DNA of 64,000 nt, from the NCBI GenBank assembly GCA_963669155.1, contig OZ022589.1:18839287-18903286 (forward strand). Direction: 5' to 3'. The DNA is from Arbacia lixula (Eukaryota > Echinodermata > Echinoidea > Arbacioida > Arbaciidae). The position numbers and the translations under genes were made by a program. Shown here one piece after another: positions 33,000-46,027 of this stretch (position 1 is the first letter of the stretch; each line of letters opens with the position of its first letter). The notes beneath the pieces were generated by a model. That model ran no database searches. It saw only the letters and a list, made by a program, of their open reading frames with translations, and was not told the origin of the DNA.

Positions 33000-33880
33000 G
33001 AATTACATCCTGCGCAATTATCGTACATATTCTAAAGATGGCAGAAGTTTCACGCGCCTGAGAAAAAGGAGTCTGTATAATACTGTTCGAAATTTAATAT
33101 AATGGAAATGATCCCAGTGACTCATCAGTATATACTAGTAAGACGGTGCAAATCAACAATACTTACTCCGAATGTATACCTAATTAATACGTTTGGCCCA
33201 AGACGCCTCCCCTTTCATTAACATTGTCACCTGGAGACGTTTTTCCGGTTTAGGTCAGTGAATCTATTGTGCCTTGCTAAGTACATAGACTTACATGTAC
33301 CTTACTTGATGAGGAGCAACAAAAAAAAAAATTCTGGCGCTGCCGCAAAACCAGTGGGTGATTTCAATCATTCGCTGCAATCATTAGATGGACAAACTCA
33401 ACAAATCATAGTGCTTCCGAAGACAGAAGCAGTTACGCTGAATCAAAAATAATGTTTCATGTTGGTTTATTTGGCGTTCCATAAAGTTAGTTCAGGTTTT
33501 ACACAGCATGCACAGTTTGCGCTAAGCCTCCGTTCTGAATACGGGGCATAATGTTTACATTATCTCAAAGTCTGAAGATGGTGTTGGAGCATAGAGGAAT
33601 GAGTCCGACAAAAGAAACAATATTCACGAAGCACTGTTCGTCAATTCATTTACTGCTCAAAAATGACATACATCCTTTTCCGTGGCATCATACTTATCAT
33701 TGTCGTCATTTTCAATATTTGCGCGTTACATTATGATGCAAATAAACACAAACATGACATTCTGGGGTGAGATCCTTTCATTTGATCGCATGGCCGCCAG
33801 AAATTTGCTGAAACGATTGTTCTCATAGTCAGTAGCAGCAACAGCATCGCAATAATCAGCATCATCATAAGCGCATTATC
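33000..33880. other. Unique DNA, no gene seen
   Basis: No coding or repeat signal beyond short CAT/TCA-rich words near 33840-33870. Confidence 0.5.
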
Positions 33881-34023
33881 TGGGCCCCGTTCCATAGAAC
33901 TTACCGTGAATGGTAACTACCGTAGTGACACCGCTCGACAGGCAATCAACTTCAAGGTTTCCAAAGAAGTTGCTATTGGAGGAAAGTTAACATCAATTTA
34001 AAGTTTCATTCGGCAGGGTCCTG
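33881..34023. mobile_element. 160-bp MITE, copy C (partly degraded)
   Basis: Starts TGGGCCCCGTTCCATAGAAC, has the central CGACAGGCAATCAACTTCAAG and ends TTCGGCAGGGTCCTGG. It is about 20 bp shorter than copies D and E and more diverged. Confidence 0.8.
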
Positions 34024-34074
34024 GACTTCAAACCGATGCCATTGTTATGACCCTTACATGAATACGGTCAGTAT

Positions 34075-34310
34075 CCTTTAAATCATCTTTATTTAAAATC
34101 ATCGTCATCATTTTCAATAATCTTTATCAATATTAACGCATTATCATGATCATCTATTCCGGTAACTCTCCATTACGAATACATGGGTACCCCATTCAAT
34201 GTCATTTAAATCATTTTTATCACAAATTATCCTCATCACTATCTGTCATCATCCTCATTATTATGATCATCTATTTCGGTATCTCTCCATCACCAGCTAT
34301 TAGTTTATAG
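34075..34310. repeat. Duplicated ~128-bp segment, ATC/CAT-rich
   Basis: TTTAAATCAT...TTTAT and later TGATCATCTATTCCGGTAACTC occur twice, about 125-128 bp apart, the second copy with TTTCGGTATCTC. The copies are imperfect. Confidence 0.65.
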
Positions 34311-34816
34311 GAGGTTCCATATTAGTGGGACCGGCACGATTCCTGGCACCACTGACGAGGTGCAGGTTGGCGGGTGATCGATCGTGATTGCTCTCAGCTA
34401 CACGTGGGATGTGAACCGCGTCTTGAGCCCCGCTGTCACTGATCGATACTAATCACATGGCGATGTGCGGCAACAACATTAGACACATGGCCGGCCGTGT
34501 GACGAGCCGGTTCATGAGCAATGCCCCGTCAGTTTCTGCGATGTAGGTTAGACATGAAGGAACATTGATGTGAAGGCAGGCAGAATTAGAGAGGGTGGGG
34601 AAAAGGAAGAGAGAGAGAGGGGGGCTGAGGATGGGATGACACGGTGATGGGAAGTAGAGGAAGCGGAAAAGGCCATCTTCATGGAAACGCAAACTCGTTT
34701 AACGTTTTATGTCCATTTGCATCGCTTCCCTCAGTTTGAACGGCTCCAGAGAGTCGTATTTCAAAGTCTGGAATGAACATGATGGAAAAGCGTTCCCATT
34801 ACCTACTGTCCCCCGA

Positions 34817-34971
34817 TGATATGTGTGTGGGCGTGTGTGCGTGCGTGTGTATGCGTGTGTATGCGTGTGAGCGTATGTGTATTCTGTGTGTGTGTTTGTG
34901 TGTGTGTGGGGTGGGGGTGGGAGGGGAGATGAAAGAGGGCAGGGGTCGAGAGAGCTTATGCGGGAGAGTAC

Positions 34972-35014
<43 letters not shown>
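34817..35014. repeat. Two (GT)n arrays with G-rich spacer
   Basis: GTGTGCGTGTAT-type repeats at 34820-34908, a GGGGTGGGGGTGGGAGGGG spacer and a pure GT run at 34975-35013. Confidence 0.95.
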
Positions 35015-35017
<3 letters not shown>

Positions 35018-35169
35018 GTAAAGGGGTGGGTCTGAAGCAACAGCTAATGTAATTAGTAATGTTGGTAGGCGCCTCATTTAGGCAACAACATAATAATGAT
35101 TGGGCGACACACATTACATGGCAGATGACGAACAGAGTACTTTTCCCACCTGCCTCGGTGTACCCACCA

Positions 35170-35560
35170 AGTAACACAAGTAGAAGGTTCGACGGAGCTT
35201 CGTCGCTCGTGTCGTCACGCGTTCATCCCCTCTCTTGGCACTGCTTGGTGGATCACTCTTGACAGCCAAGCTGAGCTTATTGGTTGATCGCTCTGAGTCG
35301 GGCTGAGTCGCACTCTGGCGTGCGCGCGCGGCCCTCAGTGGCCATCAGCGGGCCCAGGCCGACTGACATGCCTGCCACGCTGCGGGCAGCAGATCACCAA
35401 TTATAGCTAATCAATACTGCTCAGCAGCGGTAGCCTACGGCATGCATAGTTTGTCCCACATTTCCCATTTACATTTACCCGTCTCGTTCATGAGAGGAGG
35501 TGTCACAGCGACACTTGCGAACTAACGAGTCGCTTGCCATTCGCTGTTGAGCATTTAGTA
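35170..35560. other. GC- and CpG-rich unique island, possible regulatory DNA
   Basis: Composition rises to about 60% GC at 35290-35400, with TGCGCGCGCGGCCC and several GCTGAG/GGCCC words, followed by AT-rich CCAATTATAGCTAATCAATA carrying homeodomain-like TAAT cores. No splice sites or frames of interest. A regulatory role is inferred from composition only. Confidence 0.22.
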
Positions 35561-37690
35561 TAGTGTAAATCATATTGAAGTAAACAATATATTGTTATAT
35601 ATCTTCAAGCTTCATTGATCTGTTTTGGTTAGAACTATCATTGATATCGTGCCTTGTAAAAACTAGATTTGTACTCACAATATCTACAGGTAATCAATCT
35701 AAGGAATTCTTCTTTTACCACTTTTTGATGTCAAAACAAAATATCAGAGAAGTAAGTGATTGGCGAAAAGAAACAAACAAAAAAGATAAAGATAACGGAT
35801 AATATAATGAGAAAGCGAAAAATTTTAGAGACGTGGTGATTAAATTGATATCTATATACATATGGTGCAACTGTAATAAAAACAATTATGGAATAGCCTT
35901 TATTGTACATTACGTATATTCATTTAATTTTACGGATCAACACACCCTTGATGGAGCAACACAATAGGGATATCTTCAGTCACGTCAATATATTGCCACC
36001 ATACCAGCACACCTCGTCCAAATCTGAAGGAGGCAGGAGTGCATGTATATTGATTTCATCACACGCTCGCTGATGGTTTTGGGTCGCGCACGCGCACGCC
36101 ATCTGATTGGTAAGCACGCGTGGCTTGTGTGAAAGGCCTCTACTGTACGTGCCATTCATCCTCTCCTATTCTTCATAGAGTGCGTTGCAGGTGGACGGGG
36201 CTGCGAGACGTTCTGTCAGTGAGTGTCGAGGGGCTCCATCCCCCTCCCCCCCCCCCCCCCCCCCCATCCCCACCCTCAACCCAGCAACAATAGTGTACAA
36301 GCCTGACGGCTTAAAATCATACATTTAATTTCTTATCGTCATGAAAAAGAAAACTGGGTAGTGTTTTTTTCTTTTTTGGCAAAAAGGGGATACCAAGAAG
36401 GAGGACCCCATTACGCCCCCCCCCCCATCACCCCGCCCCCATCATCAACCTCCTTCCGCCCCATCCTTACGAGCGTTGCGTCGACCTGGCCAATCTACTA
36501 GTGGCGTTTTGGATTTGAATGTAAATTGACTGTTACGTATTCATGACCATACCCCTCGGGCGGGTTGTTTCGGTGGCGTGGGGCGTGGTAAGAGATGAGA
36601 TTTGGAATTGTTGCGTGGGAAGGGGGGTGGGGAGGAGGAGGGGGAGGACTAGGAGTAGGGAGTAAAGGGGGGGGGAGAGGTTACATCTGCGCTTGCTGGT
36701 TGGCATCGGTAAGGGATCGCTGCCGCCCAATGCGCTTTGAACAAGTTGCCGATCTCCCGCAACCAGCAAAGGCGCCTTGGGTCCCATCTCTAATCACATA
36801 CTTTAAAGGGAATGCCGCGGCCAGGGATGGTCCAACTACTCACACAAATGCACCGAAAAGACGTATGCTTTATAACCTATGCATACGTGATGTAAACATA
36901 CCAGAAAACCATAGCAATAACATCCAAACACGTACAACCCCCGACTCCACATGGCAGGGCTGGGAGGTATTCTGAAAATCTCTTTTGGCGTGTTTCAATC
37001 TTTGTTTATAACATCGTTTTCGGACGACCCAACGCGCTTTAGCAGAATTGTGTTAACAAAAATACTAACCCCTCTTCCAACCCAGCCATTATTTACCTTT
37101 ACTACAAAATCAACAGTCATGTCAATATAATGTATGTATTTGTTTCAATGGAGTGATTAGTACCCCGCCTTGGCCAACTTTCACGTCACAGCTTAAAAGT
37201 ATCGGTCCGTATTCACAAAGTTAGTTTGGCGTAATACCTGTTCTTAACGTGGCCTAACTTCATGGGACGCCTAATGCAACATGAAACATGAACAAATATA
37301 TTTCGTTCCCAACAGCCATGTCGGCGATACATGGTCTAGAATTGTCTTCGGTATAAATCCAATCGTTCTTCCCACTCAATATGGCCAGCTCGGGGTATTT
37401 CTCACGTAGAACAGTCTGCAACGTATGACGGAAGTTTCCTTGAGACCAGACGTGCAGGTCAGGCACGGCGCATTGAGCTAATATTAGCTCTGTTGTAGAG
37501 GATACCAGTTCTCTTCGATGTCACTTATGTCGAGACGTGACACAATCCAAACTCTTATTCTACTGTAAGAACTAGCAAGGCCATTGAGAGTGGTGTGTGT
37601 AGTGTGGCGGAGGATGTGTGTGTATGTGTATGTATGTGTGTTATTGTCTTAGAGTAAATAGAGAAAAGAAACTTTTTGTGGATGAGAAAG
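35560..37690. other. Unique DNA with C and G runs, no gene seen
   Basis: C20 at 36246-36265, a C/G-rich zone at 36400-36680, and a GTATTCACAAAGTTAG word at about 37209 that may be the end of another old MITE. Short frames are unrecognised. Confidence 0.5.
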
Positions 37691-37694
37691 GAAT

Positions 37695-38430
37695 ATGAAA
37701 GACCAGAAATACGTTTGTTTTGGGAAATTAGTTTATGAAGTAAAAATTTTGGGAGTTTATTTTTCTAGAGATGTTAATGTTAAGGAAAGTTTGAATTTTA
37801 AGGAGATATTAAGTAAAATAAAAGGACTTCTAGGGGGGTTGGAGGAAAGAGATTTGACATTGATAGGTAAAATGCATCTATTGAAGACATATGCATTGTC
37901 AAAATTAAACTATGTTTCATCACTTATAGTGGTTCCTCGGTGGGTATATGTAGAAGTGGAAAAGATTGCATTTGAATTTCTATGGTGTGGAAAAGATCGA
38001 ATAAAAAGAAAAATAATATGTCAGAATTATGAGTTCGGGAGGTTAAAAATGACTAACTTTAAGCTATTTGTCAAAACACAGCTAATCATGTGCGTGAAAC
38101 GTTTATTGTATGAAGAGAAGAATGTTGGATGGAAAATATATTTTGATTATTGTTTTAGATCTGTAGGAGGAAGATTTATTCTTTTATGTAATTACGAGTC
38201 TTCGTAATTGAAGTTGACATCCCCACAATTTTATTTAGAAGTTCTGAAAGCCTGGCAAGACATGAGCAGATTTAGAAATAATATAGGTAAAGTTATGAAT
38301 CCAGTAATATCTAACAACAATAAAGTATGCATTAATGGCAAAATGATTTTCGACAATGATTTATACAATTTAGAAAGTTCTAAAAAAATGGGGGATTTAA
38401 CCCCTTTTGGAAATAAACTCTTCAAAATAC
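37695..38430 (+). pseudogene. L1/Tx1-like LINE ORF2 C-terminal fragment with internal stop
   Basis: The plus-strand reading has the pattern of the region after the reverse transcriptase in L1/Tx1-clade elements: KILGVYFS, RDLTLIGKMHLLKT, LSKLNYVSSLIVVP, FLWCGKDRIKRKII, then FGRLKMTNF (usually GGLKM) and KRLL. After 170 codons a TAA (38205-38207) interrupts it, but the same frame continues with a further homologous-looking part (FYLEVLKAWQDM; NNNKVCINGKMIFDNDLYN) to about 38430, where homology fades. Both the catalytic RT region upstream and the extreme C-terminus are missing, so it is an internal fragment. AT-rich codon use differs from the MCT gene. This element belongs to a different clade from the LINEs at 1-1835 and 55.6 kb. 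Confidence 0.8.
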
Positions 38431-38439
38431 AGACATGCC

Positions 38440-41400
38440 CTTCTAAACAGGCGACCTTCAAAACTAGGACAGGCGATCAACACACCAATTTCCACCCTGC
38501 GAGTGTGTGTTGGTCGATTTTATCGCGAAAGACGTCCGAATTGGCGCCTTTCTGCTGAACAAGGCGCTAACAGGATTGAAGCGGGAACATCAGGGTACAT
38601 GGGAGATTGTCACGATTGGCTTAAAAGGTACGTTCACATGGCTTCCGTGTGCCTCTGCAGCTCGCCTCATGTAGGTGAGGCCAGTGAATTGCCACCGCGG
38701 CAGTGCAAGTAAAGTGCTATTCTCGAGTCGTTTATAAGTCAGAGGCAGTCGCTTTGGCTCGGGGCGAAACCATGTGAGCGGCACAATAAATGACGGCGGT
38801 ATACCGCTCTTGTGGGAAAAGAGAAAGCGGTATGAGAGACGGGCGGCATTTCTGTCTATGTATATACGTGCTTTGAAGAAGATACGCACAAGGAACGTCA
38901 CTATTGCCAATAATATGTATTGAAATGTATTTCATGTGTTGCATTCACATGAATGGAAATCGTTTGCAAGAGAGAAAAAAAGGACTGACCCTTTGAGTGC
39001 CTAACATGCCTCATGAATACCTGCTCAATAGTGCTTACCTTGTATATCTTGAAAGGTGCATGTAGCACACGAAGAATTATATAGAATATACGATTGCCCG
39101 CAACGTTAAATTCCAAACATACATGAACCATGGACCATGCATGAATATTATTCTGAATTGCAAGAGTGCATTGGCGGTGACGTATGTGTGTTTTTCCTTC
39201 CTAACCTCTTCCTGCCGGTGGATTATTGACAGCGTGTGCCTGTCAAGTACTCCAAAGCACAGCTGCCAATTGCACGCCGTACTTCATTGGCACTAATGAA
39301 CGATTTGCCGCGGGCCTTGAAAAGAAAAATCAGGTAAGAGTCACTTTGACGTTGCCACATCTCTCTCTATGTATTGACTAATGATCGACGCTTCGCAATC
39401 TTTTTAGTCCTTAGCATAATGCGGCTGAGCAAATAGAAGAAAGACATTAAATGGGAAGAGAGTTGTATTCCTAATTTGATAAACGGCTGCAGCGGACGGG
39501 AATGATACGCCCGAGGTCTCCAGTCCATGTCATGGCGCCTTCAAGCTGAAGCAGGCCTACATCAGGTGTGAATAAGGAACATGGGTCGGTCCGGTAAGGT
39601 GCCCGGGCAAGTATTGCTATTGTGTTACCATGGTTACGCTGATATCGCTTTTCTTCATTGTTGTCTCTGAACTTTAATTTGTTTTCAAAATTTTCATAAT
39701 TGCGTTTCTCATTACATTAATTACATTTCTCATTGTTGTTCAGAATGATTGAATTGTTCGTATGCAGTGAGAATATCTTTCCCGAAGTCATTCGCCATGC
39801 TATTGTCATGGTTGTGCAATCTAACTCATCATATATATAATTTGTTAAAAGTTATAACATTTGAATCAACGTCAGTATGTAGCCATTGAAAAAAAAACTC
39901 ATTATATGAAAATCCATCATCAGAATATGTATATACTATTATGATGTCTTCTCTTCGAACTTCAGAAACATCATCTTGACAATAGCTCCACTCTCTCAAA
40001 ATTCAAATCCTCTTTGCCTTGTCAGCTCGCGTCTTTGTGCCATCGTGTCGTGCACGCGCAATCCCGCGGGCTTTCGCGTCAACACAGTAGCGCCTCGGGT
40101 ACGCAGCGTAATGTGGTCCTCGCCATGTTAATCCACTTAGGATGTAACAATGGATGTGCTTCAAATAAAGCGAAGTGCGAGAGTGCTCTGATGATATTTA
40201 GAAGTCAGCCCATGTATAGGAGAGAAAGGACTGTCAACGTGTTACAACCATCCTAAACAGGATGAACAGATGTGAAATGATGATGTTTTTCGCATACGAA
40301 ATACCATATTGTTCGTACATTCTTTTGAGAAGCGGGCATTTTCGGCACATCCTGAAAACAGTTTACGTGCCACGTGTGAATTTTCACCATTAAAACGCAT
40401 TATTTCCAGCAGATCAGCATTTTGTCTGGAAGAGAAAGGGGTAAAGAGTACGATGGCGATGATATTGTCCGCACACGTGTTCTATGTTGCCCATATTGCG
40501 TTGCAATGATATGGATTTATCTGTTTATATACGTTTGATGTACAATTATGTATGGTTCGCTCGAAATCATGGCATCTTGTATTAACGGCTTTTGACAATT
40601 GCAAAATTAGTTGAATTAAGATGTTTTATCAAGTAAAAGCAATAAATAGTATCTTGAAAAAATTATTATGAGAAGTTTCATGAGGGGAAGTTAATAAAAA
40701 ATCAAATGGGATCTTGTACTGAATCAACCCTTATGTTATGTTTAAGGGCATGTTAACACCAGTTTTTGATAAACTAAAACTCCAAGGGAAAAAAAAAACA
40801 TGCCACGTCCGTAGTTCGAACATCTTGGCTCAATAGGGGTATCCTAAATTCCAAAGTCATACAACAAAGTGCATCTTTGATATAAATTGTTAAATTTGAC
40901 AATACATTTTCATGATAAACAGGAATACTCTAGTCCTTCACGAAAATTGATATTCAGGAACAGTACAAACACAATACCAGTAAAATATTACAGATCTTTG
41001 TTGGGATACCAATTCGAGTCAAAATATTTAACATAACACTTGACAGCGAGAGGTGAAATGCTCTCTGAAACTAGGGTAATGAGAAACAATAATTACATTA
41101 CTTCTGTTTCTATCATATCTTATTGCCATGTGGTTCGATTCTCCGTCCACATGTTCCTCGTGTTCCGTTGCGCTTCCTACTACATCGTACTGGGTCTTCG
41201 TCATCTCGGAGAAGTTCGGCTTGAACGCCGCACTGTCCCGTTCTAGTTCCTTCTACATCAACTTGACTCGCAAATATTATCTTGTAGATTCGTTTCGTGT
41301 GACCTGAATCGCTAAGATATCTTCGCGTGGCTCCCGGAGCACGTTGCAGAAGATCGCCAGTTCTTGTCGTGTTTGTGTTAACCTTTGCGACACTTTTCTC

Positions 41401-41905
41401 CGTTCATTGCACTCAACAGAGTGCGTGTGTTAATAGCACGTCTCCGTGATCAAACTTACCCCAGTAACCCCGATTGCCATTTGCTAACATGACTACACGT
41501 ACACGTACACCATCCCCAATCTCGCTAATGGAGCTACCGTGTTGACCGAGCTTTACATAAATACAAGACTTCTTTCACCATAACGATAATGGCCTCTGAT
41601 CAATTGAATTAGCTTCTGTCTTTAATGATTCAACAAAGATTGCGCCATTTAAATTACGGGATATATAATCATAATCATGCCGCTATGTTGATATAGGTTA
41701 CTGCCGAATGTTGGGAAGTATGTTGCATCAGCTCGGCAAAATATGCGACCTACTTTTATTGTGACTGACCACATGGGAAGATGGAGGGGGGAGGGGGGGA
41801 TGGTTACCTTCTCAATTTTAAATACAACAATGAAAGTTGAAAATGCGTAACCGATTATAATTCATTTACGTCCAGCTGTATTTCTGCAAGTATAGTGACA
41901 ACAAG
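38440..41905. other. Unique DNA, some CpG-richer islands, no gene seen
   Basis: At 39226-39246 a perfect 7-bp inverted repeat, TTGACAG and CTGTCAA, flanks 7 bp. GC-richer patches at 39230-39580 and 40020-40140 have no coding signal. The remaining DNA is AT-rich. Confidence 0.45.
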
Positions 41906-41910
41906 TATTA

Positions 41911-41995
41911 ACCCTTAATGTACCACGTATGCCGTTTTTCACAATTATTACACAAAAATCCCACAGAGCGCCAGTACCTTCGGCACAAAAAGAGC
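41911..41995. mobile_element. piggyBac-type MITE, diverged copy
   Basis: Left end TTAACCCTTAATGTACCACG, right end CGGCACAAAAAGAGCTAAG. It resembles the 32.0- and 42.1-kb copies, including the CACAGAGCGCCAGTA interior, but both ends are mutated. Confidence 0.6.
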
Positions 41996-42113
41996 TAAGG
42001 ATCATTATAATTGTTCAGTACAATGAGTTGAGTCATGTCTATGTGTAATGCTACAGAAGCTATAATGACAACAAGGTATGCGTTGGGAGAGAAACACGAG
42101 TAACTAATATTAA

Positions 42114-42196
42114 CCCTTTGCGTGCCAGATAAGCAACTGCTCTATAGGATCTGTGTCTATTACTTGTGAAAAGAGTCACACATGGCACACAAAGAG
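42114..42196. mobile_element. piggyBac-type MITE copy
   Basis: TTAA then CCCTTTGCGTGCCAG on the left; TGGCACACAAAGAG then ATAA on the right; 83 bp. One target repeat has a single change. The interior ATTACTTGTGAAAAGAGTCAC resembles the copy at 53.3 kb. A right-end-only copy (CTGGCACTTAAAGGGTTTA) follows at about 42281-42300. Confidence 0.8.
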
Positions 42197-42304
42197 ATAA
42201 CAAACATCAATGGATATCTATGGCAGAAGGAAATATTATTTCATTGGATTTGCGTGTATTAATGTTGAAAACAATATACGCCTGGCACTTAAAGGGTTTA
42301 CAGC

Positions 42305-42820
42305 TCCTAACACGTATTGACAACTTGTTTATGGGAAACTGTTTAACTCTATAGCACTGTGATATATTTAGATGATACATCTACATTATCGTGACGGTAC
42401 AGTACAACATTGAGTTAATCAACGCAGGCATGTGTCACGAAACGTTTTTACTAGTCAAAATGTCTGACAGGCCTATTTAGATTAACAGCGAATCCTTTCA
42501 ATATTTAGAAATCACTGGACATCACATGAGCATTCGCTCCTAGCTATTATCTGAATAAATGGATAAGGGGATAGACATTCAACGTTCAGGCGATCGCGTT
42601 GATTATCCTAGTGTACATCAAAGCAATAACACCGACATAAAGAGGTCCCTAAAACACGCAGTTACTTAATCTTAATCTGAGGAGTTCGCTTCGTTTGAGA
42701 ACGAGGAAGATGTATAAAAAAAGAGCTTCGGGGAAATGCGAGACGATAACATAACATCGAGGAGCGATGGGGATATAGCTGGAGTGAATAGGAAGGGACA
42801 GATAGAGGGATGAGACAGAG
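42305..42820. other. Unique DNA, no gene seen
   Basis: No feature recognised before the GA array. Confidence 0.5.
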
Positions 42821-42822
42821 GC

Positions 42823-42824
<2 letters not shown>

Positions 42825-42919
<95 letters not shown>

Positions 42920-42932
42920 GAGAGAGAGATAG
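42825..42932. repeat. (GA)n purine tract
   Basis: Pure GA for about 60 bp with AAAGAG and GACAG interruptions at the ends. Confidence 0.95.
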
Positions 42933-42934
42933 GG

Positions 42935-44220
42935 GATGATAAGTGTTTTCGTGGTCATTGCGCTCATCTGTTCATGCGGGGACGCAGAGCGGGGACTCAT
43001 GCTATTAATGGGACATTACTAGTTGTGCGCACGAGACGGCTACACATAATAGGACATGATGGTGTCATAATCATTTGAAATGGTAAAAATAAGCGGCAGT
43101 CAGTCTCATTATTCGTATTCCGAGCAAACAAATAAAAAAAAAATGAACATTGGATTCAGACGTTTATGTTGCATCAAGCAATCATTGAACGAAAAACCTC
43201 TGTATAGAAGCTGTTCAGTAGCGATACGTGTTATGATAACGTTTTTTAGCAAAGGGCGTGGCTTTCTTCCGTATTCAAAGGGTATGTATTCCAACTGATA
43301 TGTAACGTATTGAAGATGTGTAATATCTGGCTGGATAAGTGTCTCATGAAATTTAAAATCATTGGTTGTTTTTACTGGTTATCCTGACTGTTGCATGTTT
43401 GTTATATTAATATTTTACACAGGACCTTGATGTAAAACAGCCGCACGTTTACAAAAACCATGATAATCCTGTGGTAAGGCTTTGCTCTCACATTATTACT
43501 TACGAGTTCATGTTGAACAAACACAAGAATCCAGAAAAAAAAACTTTTCCCCTAATTGTTTTCTTACAAGAAAGGTGTAACTACGTCTCGTTCATGTTTG
43601 TGCTCCATTACTAATTCAATGATGGCGCGTTGTATAAGAAACAAACGTGGCCCTCCTTTATGTTAGTATACCCTTCACAACGTTTGTATCGTATTTCTCA
43701 AGCTGGACGGCAGTTTGACATTTTTAATGCTGGGCAATATTTCGAACTAGCATCTCTGCGATGCTGGTACTGTTCAAACAACAGAGCGTGTGAAATAAAT
43801 TATTACCATGGTAATGTTTACGTTCATGTGATGAAAAGTGGTTTGGCACCGTGAGAACATGCCGTCTACATCGATTACGCGGGACGTTATAGCACCCCTG
43901 CGATCATCGCAGGGATAACATTCGTGTAGGGTGAACACGCATGGCGACTGATAATTAGAATTCCAAACAAGTTCCCATTGTAGGCGAGACACATGAATGT
44001 AGGTTTCTCTCCTCGGTGTCGATCGACCCCTACCAATGCTCACAGAGCGATGCTATTAGGGGCCCGAGTGGCCACAAGTCCCGTTATGATGCAGCGCGGT
44101 ACGTGACGATCGGGGAGAAACGGGAATGGGGATCAGCTCGCTAAGAGCTATCAGCATTGTCGGTAGGAAGGCATGAAGCAGCCGGGATGGTGGATGGAGG
44201 GATTAAGGGCAGAGTGGATG
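42935..44220. other. Unique DNA, no gene seen
   Basis: No exon or mobile element recognised; the frames are short and not domain-like. Confidence 0.5.
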
Positions 44221-44224
44221 ATAG

Positions 44225-44312
44225 AGGGGAGGAGGAGCAGGAGGGGGGAGGGGGGGGGGGCAACATGAGTATGAGCGAGGGGGGCTTACAGTAAGGTTGA
44301 GATAGAGAGAGA

Positions 44313-44361
<49 letters not shown>

Positions 44362-44380
44362 ATTTGTGATATAGAGAGAG
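44225..44380. repeat. G-rich run followed by (GA)n
   Basis: GGAGGAGGAGCAGGAGGGG and G10 at 44250-44260, then pure GA at 44303-44360. Confidence 0.95.
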
Positions 44381-44809
44381 GGTGAGTAGGTGTGTGTACA
44401 AAAATGTAATCGAAGCCGGATTTACACTTGTACAAGATTTGTAATAACATATCGATGATCTCTTTTGATTGTGTGTATGTGTGTGGGGGTGGGGGGGGGG
44501 GGGGTAGGGTCAAGTTTTCATTCAAAGTTATGTGTGTGTGTGCTAATCAGAAGACCTTGTTTAACATTTTTAGAAGCGAGCTGTACACTGTTCCCCGCCA
44601 GAAAGTATCAACTAGCTACGCTGACAGTGAGCAAAACTGAAATATTCAAATATTGCCAAAATTGATGCACTACCCCGTTCGCAACCAAAACAACGGTAAC
44701 AATCTATGGGTCTATATGTTTAGATAATGTCGCTGAATATGAACTGGACCTCTGGGGTTATTCGGAGGAATCATCCCAAAATGTTGATAGTCGTTATCTG
44801 ACATCTTGC

Positions 44810-45075
44810 CAAGAAACAAGAACTGGACTCATCAGCACAGGAGAAGGGATGACTGTCCCATACCGCACAACTACTGCATATTACTTGCGATGATTTTTAG
44901 ACCAGCGACTCGTGTCATTTGTATCATCATCATGCCACTGAGAGCCGCGGAACATGACCAATTTGGGAGAAGGGCCTCGGAACATCGAGCTCGCTACCGT
45001 GGGACTTCCATCTCAATAAAGAGTGCTCGCAGATTGATGCCGCGGCTCATTTATATGGAACATTAATGATGCCGC
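44810..45075. other. CpG-richer unique island, possible regulatory DNA
   Basis: Unique, repeat-free DNA with several CCGCGG/GCCGCG words. GATGCCGCGGCTCATT and, about 30 bp on, ATTAATGATGCCGCG share the word GATGCCGCG as a direct repeat. No coding or splice signal. Confidence 0.2.
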
Positions 45076-45090
45076 GATGCTCGGTGTACC

Positions 45091-45234
45091 CAGTGGGGAG
45101 AGGAATGAGGGCGGGGAGAGGGGGGCAGAGATGGGGAGAGAGAGAGAAGGAGAAAGAGGGAGGGGGAAAGAGAGACAGAGAGAGAGGGGGGAGGGAGAGA
45201 GGGAGGGAGAGACAGAGAGGGAGATAGAGAGAGG

Positions 45235-45265
<31 letters not shown>

Positions 45266-45344
45266 GGAGAGAGAAAGAGAAAGAGAGAGGGGAGAATCAG
45301 AGAGAGATGGGAGAGAGAGATGTGGTGGGGGGGGGGGGGGGGGG
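45091..45344. repeat. Purine tract ending in G18
   Basis: About 230 bp of GGGAGA/GAGAGA repeats run into TGTGGT and 18 consecutive G (45327-45344). Confidence 0.95.
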
Positions 45345-45559
45345 CTGGGGGCTCACAGGATCACAAATACAGAGAGGAGAGGGGAAGGTTGAGATGGGGT
45401 GATAAATATTAGAAAATGGGCTCCGACACGTTGAGAGATGTTTATAGATAGATCAGGGGTAAGAACGGATATGAAAGGGCAGAAAGTGAGAGAAAAGAGC
45501 GACATAAATGGAAGGAAAGGGGTAGAGGGTGAGAGTGGTAAAATGCGAGGAAGGGGGAT

Positions 45560-45563
<4 letters not shown>

Positions 45564-45627
<64 letters not shown>

Positions 45628-45654
45628 AGAGAGAGAGAGAGAGAGAGTGAGTGA
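45564..45654. repeat. (GA)n purine tract
   Basis: Pure GA with a single GACAGGGAG interruption. Confidence 0.95.
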
Positions 45655-45965
45655 AGGAAGCGAAGATGCTGAGGGAATAGAGGAATGTGCCATCGATCGT
45701 ATACTTTCGCTTTACTAACCAATTTTACGCAGCTTTCATAGCGGGAAAAATAAACAAGATAAATAAAGAAAAGGCGGGAAATCTCTTTGATTGATGACGA
45801 TGAGGAAATGAGTTGGTAATGGTCTCTCTCGCACGCCGGAAATGACTTGAGAATTGTCTTCCAGCATTCCATAAATCACATCGGGCCTTCTCTACCATTT
45901 ACACTCTGCCTCGGGAGTGGTTGGATAGGGAGGACCCCCAGAGCACGTTCGGTGTGGCGAGAGAA

Positions 45966-45967
45966 AT

Positions 45968-46027
<60 letters not shown>

